Positions 16,901 to 23,900 of a stretch of 26,797 nt of DNA are shown one piece after another. This DNA comes from JADKIH01 sp031411835 (lineage in GTDB: Bacteria > Bacteroidota > Bacteroidia > AKYH767-A > 2013-40CM-41-45). Position 1 is the stretch's first letter; each line of letters opens with the position of its first letter. The position numbers were made by a program, and so were the translations under genes. The DNA is taken from contig JANOBV010000310.1 of assembly GCA_031411835.1 (NCBI GenBank), positions 1 through 26,797 on the forward strand. Direction: 5' to 3'. The notes beneath the pieces were generated by a model that was not told where the DNA came from, searched no databases, and saw only the letters and a program-made list of their open reading frames with translations.

Positions 16901-17807
16901 AGTACCGGGAGTTACATTCAGTAATACAACTGATCCTGATGCAATGGCAATGAATTTAACAGGTGGTGCAAATCCTTTGACGTGGACAGTGACTGACGGA
17001 ACTTGTCAGACTGCTCAAACTATTACTGTTTACAATTTCAATTCAATTTCATCGAATGCAGGTTCTGACTTTGAAATTTGTGGGATTGCTTCTACTCCGT
17101 TAAATGGAAATACGATCACAACTTTTACAGGATACTGGACAGGATACCCTGTTACTTTCAATGATTCAACATTGAATACTGCAATTGCTACAGCTCCTGA
17201 CTTTGGTTCTTATATCTTGACATGGACGTTAACAAATATACAATGTATCGATAGTGATACCATACTGTTTATAATGGATGAACCCGTTTCTGCTGATGCA
17301 GGTCCATTTGATATTGCTTGTTCGAATACCGGTGAAATAAGTGCAATCTCTCCGGTAACAGGTTCGGGGCAGTGGAGTATTCAAGGACCATCAACTGCAT
17401 CGATCGTTGATCCAACAGTGGAAAGTACAACAGTGAATAGTTTGTCTTTGGGTTATAATATTCTCGTGTGGAATGTGACAAACGGAGTATGTTCAGCTTC
17501 TGATACAACCACTTTGTTCTATGATATCGCTTGCGAACTTGAATTACCAACAGGATTTACTCCAAATGGTGATGGATACAATGATGGTTATCTGATCAAA
17601 GGAATTGAAGGATATCCGTTGAATATCTTCCACGTTTATAATCGTTGGGGGAATGAAGTTTATACAAAAGAAGATTATAAAAATTCAGATTGGATAGGAA
17701 ATAATAATTCAGGAAGTCAATTGCCTGAATCTACTTACTTCGTTATTCTTGAGATTAAGAATTCAGATATCAAAAGATCTACTTATGTAGACCTTCGTAG
17801 AAAATAA
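13971..17807 (+). CDS. SprB-repeat surface adhesin with type B T9SS sorting domain (7 repeats)
   Basis: A 1278-residue exported protein. The signal peptide ends near AFA-TH (about residue 41). A conserved N-terminal region follows (ATHMAGADIAYTC, TFYRDCAG, WEYCCRNC, TYNHGVFDPDGDSLVY; about 42-410), then seven SprB-type repeats of about 76 residues (412-942), each with one Cys near the start, W near the middle, AGTYxVTVTD and a second Cys (NGC/VGC). Three Ig/PKD-like domains come next (about 944-1190). The end, LPTGFTPNGDGYNDGY...YNRWGNEVY...TYVDLRRK, is a type B (CHU_C, gliding-motility-associated) sorting domain. By analogy to Flavobacterium SprB it is a cell-surface adhesin. It is first in a unit with PorP/SprF and PorE-like genes (gaps 33 and 51 bases). 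No clear promoter was found in the 144 bases upstream. Confidence 0.9.
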   Translation: MLNFTQTSETHSSISPFLRRLILFISIAATIGIFPRKAFATHMAGADIAYTCLGGNSYRIQLTFYRDCAGSQALSEVYLDFTSASCNQSFQQTLVVEDSSEIAYPCPSQTTKCTDPTSPNPGIKQYIYSQIVTLPAQCNDWVIGWEYCCRNCDITTMVQTTPCVPGSNPGLYIATTLDNLSVTCNSSPQFSNIPIAFVCVGQSFTYNHGVFDPDGDSLVYSLVDPLTSDSLHTPIPYLPGFSATSPITSSPALGIDPVTGDITFTPTQTEVGVLSVLVQEYRNGVLIGSVVRDMEIYIRPCTNNIPTATGINGGPSRDTTVCPGTAFCFDILSNDIDPNQSVSMVWNQGIAGGTFNVTGFPFPTGEFCWTAPTVNVSTLPYTFTVTVTDNACPSNGYQTYSFNIYVNTPIQSVTSTNISCNGAGDGTATALTTSPTGNYTFSWLPGGDTTQTITGLIAGTYTVTVLDSVSGCSASGTTTVVDPALISDSIYSTGTPCTGNGFAVVFASGGTGAYSYSWNTIPPTLNDTVTGLSAGTYQVTITDANGCSFTDSVAVSTGPGSVVVTIDSVATLNCYTDTTGYASVSATGGTPGYTYVWNTIPVQNGPLATNLSPGIYTVTVTDSVGCSSTQNVNVASPAAIVLTGSSTQAGCNLADGSASVSVAGGLPGYTYSWDTLSVTTATLNNVPAGIYNVTVVDTNGCTSNLDVAVSNTTIPAPAVNVSGQPLCNGDTNATAVIVPQGGTAPFTFTWDGASSNDTIINLAAGTYIAGISDSAGCTSFTTVVITQPAVININFVATNPSCFGDSSGGATVSPIGGTSPFTYSWSPIGGTDSVATDLPPGTYTVTVTDANNCSSTASTTITTTAQIFVNVTDSVNATCHGSNDASIDITVSGSNPFTFNWNQGEAFTEDLVNIDAGPYTVVVSDVVGCTSSLTVSISQPPAIPVDAGVDTAICNGVSQYQLDANLFAGTTGTWTSSVPGVTFSNTTDPDAMAMNLTGGANPLTWTVTDGTCQTAQTITVYNFNSISSNAGSDFEICGIASTPLNGNTITTFTGYWTGYPVTFNDSTLNTAIATAPDFGSYILTWTLTNIQCIDSDTILFIMDEPVSADAGPFDIACSNTGEISAISPVTGSGQWSIQGPSTASIVDPTVESTTVNSLSLGYNILVWNVTNGVCSASDTTTLFYDIACELELPTGFTPNGDGYNDGYLIKGIEGYPLNIFHVYNRWGNEVYTKEDYKNSDWIGNNNSGSQLPESTYFVILEIKNSDIKRSTYVDLRRK
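15204..16796 (+). repeat. Seven tandem SprB repeats
   Basis: Seven protein-level repeats of about 76 residues (about 228 bases). The shared pattern is Cys-x-G, GG-x-x-x-Y/F-x-x-x-W, a short variable loop, L-x-x-G-x-Y-x-V-x-V-x-D, then x-x-G/N-Cys, and a P-A/P-P linker. DNA identity between units is low, so they are old and stable, unlike slippage-prone microsatellites. Confidence 0.88.
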
Positions 17808-17840
17808 CATTCACAGAGAAGCCACAAAAAAATATATAAT

Positions 17841-18770
17841 ATGAAGAGGATTTACATTTCAGCCCTGCTGATGTTTTTGAGTGTCGCCGGCTATTGTCAG
17901 CAAGACGTTTTGCTTAGCCAATACATGTTCAATCCATTGTTACTAAATCCTGCCTATGCAGGAAGTAAGGATTACATGATGGCAACACTTCTTTATCGTA
18001 AGCAATGGGTCGATTTTAAAGGAGCGCCGACAACTCAAGTTGGAACTTTACATGGCCCACTTGGACTTTCTAAATTTGGTTGGGGAGTAACACTTGCACA
18101 TGATAAGATAGGAGTAACAGATCGTACAGATGCATTTGTAAGTGCAGCATATCACATGAATGTAAGTCCTAAATTGAAATTGGGTGTAGGATTAAGAGCA
18201 GGTGGTGGATATTACACTTATCAAAATAGCGATCTAATTTATTGGGATGCAAACGATCCTTTGTTTGAAGGAAATCAGACTCATAAGTTCTTGCCGAATG
18301 TTGGAGCAGGAGCGTATTTGTATTCTGATAAATTTTATTTCGGTGTTTCTCTTCCGAATGCAATCAGTTACGATACTACAAAAGTTCTCAGCGTAGGGTT
18401 GAGTGGAAATGTAATTCCTAATCAAGTTCGACATTATTTCTTCACAACTGGCTATGCATTTGAGATCAATCCTGATCTTGTAATCAAGCCAAGTGTATTG
18501 GTGAAGCAAGTTGCAAATGCTCCTGTCGAAGCTGATTTCAACGTGAATGTTTTATTTGCACAAGTGCTATGGGTAGGCGCAAGTTATCGTACTGATGATG
18601 CAATTGTGGCATTGATCGAATTGCAATTAACAAAGAAATTTAGATTAGGATATAGCTATGATTTTACAACAACAAACGTAAAAAATTACTCTTCAGGATC
18701 ACATGAAATTATGCTTGGATATGATTTCGGTTATGATATCATGAAAGTAAAAACTCCACGTTACTTCTAA
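17841..18770 (+). CDS. porP: PorP/SprF family T9SS outer-membrane protein
   Basis: A 309-residue outer-membrane beta-barrel. It has a signal peptide (ISALLMFLSVAGYC, cleavage before QQD) and the family's start motif LSQYMFNPLLLNPAYAGS just after it, followed by alternating strands (LLYRKQWVDFKGAPTTQ, LGVGLRAGGGYYTYQNSD) and an aromatic C terminus (PRYF). Flavobacterium SprF is needed to secrete SprB and is encoded next to it; SprF/PorP proteins fit to type B sorting domains and hand the cargo from the T9SS channel to the surface. Here it is 33 bases downstream of a type B cargo gene, so it is probably the dedicated partner of that protein and perhaps also of the larger paralogue. The symbol is the family name; sprF would be equally apt. 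Confidence 0.92.
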   Translation: MKRIYISALLMFLSVAGYCQQDVLLSQYMFNPLLLNPAYAGSKDYMMATLLYRKQWVDFKGAPTTQVGTLHGPLGLSKFGWGVTLAHDKIGVTDRTDAFVSAAYHMNVSPKLKLGVGLRAGGGYYTYQNSDLIYWDANDPLFEGNQTHKFLPNVGAGAYLYSDKFYFGVSLPNAISYDTTKVLSVGLSGNVIPNQVRHYFFTTGYAFEINPDLVIKPSVLVKQVANAPVEADFNVNVLFAQVLWVGASYRTDDAIVALIELQLTKKFRLGYSYDFTTTNVKNYSSGSHEIMLGYDFGYDIMKVKTPRYF

Positions 18771-18821
18771 TTATTTCCATTGCACACATCATAAATTAAC
18801 TGCTTGTAAAAACACTTACGA

Positions 18822-20720
18822 ATGACCAAAAAATTATTTTCTGTTGTATTAATTGCTGCCGGACTACTCTTAAGTGGCTGCGCAAATTATCATCTAAGAC
18901 AGGGAAATCGACTTTATAAAGACCTTGCTTATAACAAGGCAATTCCTGAATATCAAAAAGGGCTAAGCAAAAAAGAAAATGCCGCAGCTCGAATTAATTT
19001 AGCAGAATGCTATAGAAAGATGAATGATCTTCCTAAAGCAGAAGAAGAGTATGCTAAAGTTGTACTTCTTCCTGAAGCAGAACCGATTCATAAATTGCGT
19101 TATGGACAAATGTTGATGCGTAGTGGAAAATATGTAATGGCGCGTTCTTATTTCGAACTTTATCTGCAAGCTAATCCAAACGATCAAGCGGTTGCCAAAC
19201 TAAAAGCAAGTTGTGATAGTATTGAAACTTGGAAGAGAGATTCTGTAAAATATACTATGACTTCTTCATCATTGAATACAGGACAAAGTAATTTCGCTCC
19301 GGTTTGGTATAAAGAAGGGATTGCATTTGCAAGTGATCGTAATTCAAAAGCGAAATCTGCAGAATGGACTGGCAAACCATATCTTGAAATGTACTACTCA
19401 AAAGGAAATCTTGAATCGGGATTTGCTTCACCAACTTTAATTGATGGTGTTAACGGTAGGTATCATGACGGACCGGCTACTTTTAGTTCAAAAGGGGATA
19501 CAATGTATTTTACACGAAACAATTACGTGAACAAGAAAGTGCAGAAGTCAAATGAAGATATAGTGGATCTGAAAATTATGAGTGCTGTAAAAAAAGATAC
19601 TGCATGGACTAATCTAACGGAATTTGAATACAACAATAAAGATTATAGCACCGGACATCCTGCACTTAATTCGGATGGCTCGAAAATGTTTTTTGTAAGC
19701 GATATGCCCGGTGGATTAGGTGGAACAGATATCTACGTAGTTGAAAAAATGAATAACATTTGGAGCAAGCCTGTGAACCTTGGTCCGACAGTAAATACAC
19801 CTTACAACGAAATGTTCCCAATGATCTGGAAAGATTCAATTCTATATTTCAGTTCGGAAGGTCATTACACTATGGGTGGATTGGATCTTTTCTCTAGTGC
19901 GAAGAATTCAGTCGGTTGGGACGAAGCTCGCAATATGGGCTACCCGTTAAATACGAGTTACGATGATTTCGGTGTAGCTCTGAATGATAGTGGAACAGCC
20001 GGAATTATTTCCAGCAATAGAAATGCAAAGAATACAATGCAGGATAACCTGTATACTTTCACCATAAATGACCTTCGATTTACACTTGAAGGTATTGCAG
20101 TCGATAAAACATCTCAAGAGCCTGTTGCAGGTGTTTCCGTTGAATTGATGAATACATTGACCAATAAAAAAGAAATCGCTATAACAGGTCCAGATGGAAA
20201 ATTCTTGTTTAAATTGAATCAGGAAACTTCATATACTGTAATGGGAACGAAAGATGGATATTTTACAAACACAGAGCCAGTCACTACGGTTGGTAAACTT
20301 CGTAGCGAAAGTATGTTCGTGAAATTGAAATTGGAGTTGGATAGAATCATAGTTGACAAACCAATCGTTCTGAAAAATATCTATTACGATCTTGATAAGT
20401 GGGATATTCGTCCGGATGCTGCAATTGAACTTGACAACCTTGTTCAGATAATGCGGGAGAATCCATCAATAAGTATTGAATTAGGTTCTCATACCGATTC
20501 GCGTGCTGATGATAAGTATAATATGACTTTGTCTCAAAAACGTGCTGAAGCTGCTGTAAGTTATATCGTTTCAAAAGGCGTTAGTCAATCTAGAATTACT
20601 GCAAAAGGCTATGGCGAAACTCAATTGGTGAACCAATGTGCAAATAATGTAGCTTGTTCTGAAGAAGATCATCAGGCAAATCGTAGAACAGAATTCAAAG
20701 TCGTTTCAATAGCTAGATAA
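18822..20720 (+). CDS. PorE-like OmpA-family lipoprotein (TPR, beta-propeller, CRD, OmpA)
   Basis: A 632-residue periplasmic lipoprotein with lipobox LLSGC (Cys20). Domains in order: TPR-like helices (about 25-130, LAYNKAIPEYQKGL, NLAECYRKMNDLPKAEEEYAKV); a PD40/WD40-like beta-propeller (about 155-420, e.g. GTDIYVVEK, GGLDLFSSA); a carboxypeptidase-regulatory-like domain (about 425-500, LEGIAVDKTSQEPVAGVSVE, GPDGKFLFK); and an OmpA C-terminal peptidoglycan-binding domain (about 515-628, ELGSHTDSRADDKYNMTLSQ, NRRTEFKVV). This exact order is that of PorE of Porphyromonas gingivalis, a T9SS component thought to tie the machinery to peptidoglycan. It closes the unit begun by the seven-repeat adhesin and is followed by a strong terminator. 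It may be an adhesin-specific paralogue instead of the housekeeping PorE. Confidence 0.87.
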   Translation: MTKKLFSVVLIAAGLLLSGCANYHLRQGNRLYKDLAYNKAIPEYQKGLSKKENAAARINLAECYRKMNDLPKAEEEYAKVVLLPEAEPIHKLRYGQMLMRSGKYVMARSYFELYLQANPNDQAVAKLKASCDSIETWKRDSVKYTMTSSSLNTGQSNFAPVWYKEGIAFASDRNSKAKSAEWTGKPYLEMYYSKGNLESGFASPTLIDGVNGRYHDGPATFSSKGDTMYFTRNNYVNKKVQKSNEDIVDLKIMSAVKKDTAWTNLTEFEYNNKDYSTGHPALNSDGSKMFFVSDMPGGLGGTDIYVVEKMNNIWSKPVNLGPTVNTPYNEMFPMIWKDSILYFSSEGHYTMGGLDLFSSAKNSVGWDEARNMGYPLNTSYDDFGVALNDSGTAGIISSNRNAKNTMQDNLYTFTINDLRFTLEGIAVDKTSQEPVAGVSVELMNTLTNKKEIAITGPDGKFLFKLNQETSYTVMGTKDGYFTNTEPVTTVGKLRSESMFVKLKLELDRIIVDKPIVLKNIYYDLDKWDIRPDAAIELDNLVQIMRENPSISIELGSHTDSRADDKYNMTLSQKRAEAAVSYIVSKGVSQSRITAKGYGETQLVNQCANNVACSEEDHQANRRTEFKVVSIAR

Positions 20721-20741
20721 CAGAAACGATAAAAATTTTGG

Positions 20742-20769
20742 AAGGCCGGAACAATCCGGCCTTTTTTTA
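20742..20769 (+). terminator. Intrinsic terminator of the adhesin-porP-porE unit
   Basis: AAGGCCGG (20742-20749) pairs with CCGGCCTT (20756-20763) over a 6-base loop and runs into T's through 20768. The GC-rich stem is exceptional for this AT-rich window and marks a firm end of the upstream unit, so the large adhesin downstream needs its own promoter. Confidence 0.92.
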
Positions 20770-20889
20770 TGAGCAAAAGTGAGACTTTTACCTCGGATTT
20801 AAGAGAGTGAAAATGTTGAAAAGTGTGTTTAAATGATTACTGTCAAAGGAGAAAGAACAGGCTTAAGTTTTATGAACTTTCCAACTTAT

Positions 20890-20897
20890 TATATTTA
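20890..20897 (+). promoter_or_regulatory. Possible -7 element before the large adhesin
   Basis: TATATTTA is one base off TAnnTTTG and lies 30 bases before the ATG at 20927. The -33 position holds only a T-run (20868-20871) without the G. Weak, but the terminator upstream means a promoter must lie in 20770-20926. Confidence 0.35.
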
Positions 20898-20926
20898 GGC
20901 AATACAGTCTGATAACTCACACATAC

Positions 20927-23900
20927 ATGATGCAATTCACTACATTTTCCAGAAGCTTGTTCACCCGCTTGCTTCTTCTTGCTTTCGTTTTATTTACGAA
21001 TCTTTATTCCTTTACTGCTTCTGCAACCCATTCATCAGGAGCAGATCTTCAATACACTTGGGTGAGTGGAAATACTTTCAAAGTGACTGCTTCTTTTTAT
21101 AGAGATTGTGCAGGAGTCGCTGCACCGGCTACAATTACATTAAATGCAAAGTCTACTTCTTGTTCGAAAAATCAGAACTATACTTTGAATCTTGTGGCTG
21201 GAACTGGACAAGAGATCACTTTTCCTTGCCGTACTGTTCAAACAAAATGTTCAAATTCTTCTTCTGTAAATGCAGGATACCAACGTTATGAATATTCAAA
21301 CAATGTAACTCTTCCACAGCAATGTACGGATTGGGTAATGAGCTTTTATGTTTGTTGTCGTAACTGTGCGATTACTACCTTAAATAGCCCTTGTGCAGAC
21401 AATATGTACATCGAAGCAACTTTAAATAACGTTATCGCTCCGAGAAACAACTCAGCTCAATTTACAAATATTCCTGTTGCTTTGATTTGTGTAAATCAAG
21501 GTTTCACTTACAATCATGGTGTGTTTGATCCTGATGGAGATTCTTTGGTTTATGCTTTCATTAATCCTAAAACATTTAATACTTCAACAAATACAGTTGG
21601 ATCTGTAACTTTCAATCCCGGCTTCTCTAGTTCAAGCCCTTTAACTTCAAGTCCTGCGGTAACATTAAATTCTTCGAATGGTGATATTACTATGAACCCA
21701 ACAGTGAATGGCGAAATTGGAGTGTGTGCAATAATTGTTCGTGAATATAGAAACGGTGTTCTAATTGGTAGCGCGATTCGTGATATGCAATTTCTTACTC
21801 GCATTTGTAACCCAAATTTTTTACCCACAGCAACTGGTATCAATGGTACTAGCAATTTTTCCGTCACTGTTTGTCCCGGCTCAAATATTAACTTTACTAT
21901 TAATTCTGCCGACCCAAATGCATTGGATACAGTAGATATGTCGTGGAACAATTCAATTGCAACTGCTACATTTACTATAGTAGGAGCGAAGTTGCCTGTT
22001 GGAACATTCAACTGGACTCCAACATTGGCAGACGCACGTGCTCAACCTTATACTTTCATCGTAATTGTACGAGATAATGCTTGCCCTTATGCAGGTTCTC
22101 AAACATATTCTTTTGTTATCAATGTCCCAGTAATAACTGCATCTGTTTCAAGCCCGGTATTTTCTACTTACAATGTCGCATGCCGCGGTGCATCGACAGG
22201 TGCAATAACTGCAACAGGAGGCGGAGGAACAACTCCATACACTTATCTTTGGAATCCTTCAGGACAAACAACGCAAACCGCAACCGGATTAGCTGCGAAT
22301 AGCTATACTGTTACAGTTACTGATGCTGATGGTTGTTCGAGCACCGCATCGACAACGCTTACAGAACCTCCAACTTCAGTTGCCGATTCAATTTCAGCTT
22401 CTACTAATATTACATGTTTCGGTGCATCGAATGGAACTGCGACTGCAGTTGCCTATGGTGGAATTGGTCCTCACACTTATTTGTGGACACCAAGTGGTCA
22501 GACCACTGCTACTGCTTCTGGCCTTGGACCGGCTACATATACAGTGAGAGCGACAGATGCAAATGGTTGTACAAGTCAACAAACAATTGCAATAACTCAA
22601 CCGACTGCGTTAAGTGCAATCGTCTCACAATTCGATAATGTTACTTGCAGAAATAATGCGAATGGAAGTATGACGATCGTTCCTTCAGGTGGAACTTCAC
22701 CGTATACCCATAGTTGGTCGAATGGAGCATCAACTGCCGCAATATCAAATCTTGGCCCAGGTAATTATACAGATACAATCAGAGATTCTAAAAATTGTAT
22801 TTTCTTAATTAGTCAAATGATCACTGAGCCAGCTGTAGCGCTTGGAATTCCTGCGTCTTCAGTATCTACTACAAACGTAAGTTGTTTCGGTGGCTCGAAT
22901 GGAACGGCTTCTGTTAGTCCTTCAGGTGGTACATCGCCATACACTATTCAATGGTCAAATGGTGATACAGGAACTGTTGCTGATTCATTGATTGCAGGAA
23001 ATTATCAAGTCACAATTATCGATGGAAATAATTGTTCATTCGATTCAACGATCACGATTTCTGCTCCAAGTCTTTTAGCTTCTTCATTTGTGAATTATGC
23101 GATTACTCCCGGTGGAACTGACATAGCTTGTTTTGGACAAACTACAGGACAATCAAAAGTAACCGTAGTAGGTGGTACACCGCCGTATTCATATTCATGG
23201 AATACCGGAGCAACAATTGATTCTATCATTAATAGAGGTGCAGGAATTTATACTGTCATCGTTACTGATTTCAAAGGCTGTACTCAAACAATTTCAGATA
23301 CGATCACTCAACCTGCTGTTTTAGCAAGTACTCTCAATGTAAGGAACGTAGGTTGTAAAGGTGAGTCGAGTGGATATATCATTGCAAATTTAACAGGTGG
23401 CTCTCCTGCTTATCTTTATTCTTGGACACCAAACATTAGTTCGAATGATAGTGCATATTTAATTCCTGCAGGTTTCTATTCATTAACAACTACAGATCTT
23501 AATGGTTGTACAAAAACAGATACATTAACAATCACAGAGCCGGACACTCTTGTACCATTAATATTACCATCAACTTATATTGGCGCTGTTAACTTACGTT
23601 GCAATGGTGATTCTAGCGGTTCCGCTACTGTTACAGTTTTCGGTGGTACAGCTCCCTTCACTTATACTTGGTCTACAGGTGAAACTACAGCAAGTATTGA
23701 CAGTCTAGCTGCCGATAAAATTATAGTCAGAGTTGTTGATGCTAATGGTTGTTCTATTGAAAAAGATACTACTTTAACTGAGCCACCGCCATTCACTCAT
23801 ATTTCTGATATAAATGATCCATTGTGTTTCGGTGATTCTTCCGGATATATAAAAATAAATCTTGCAGGTAGTACTCCGCCTTATACTTACAATTGGAATA

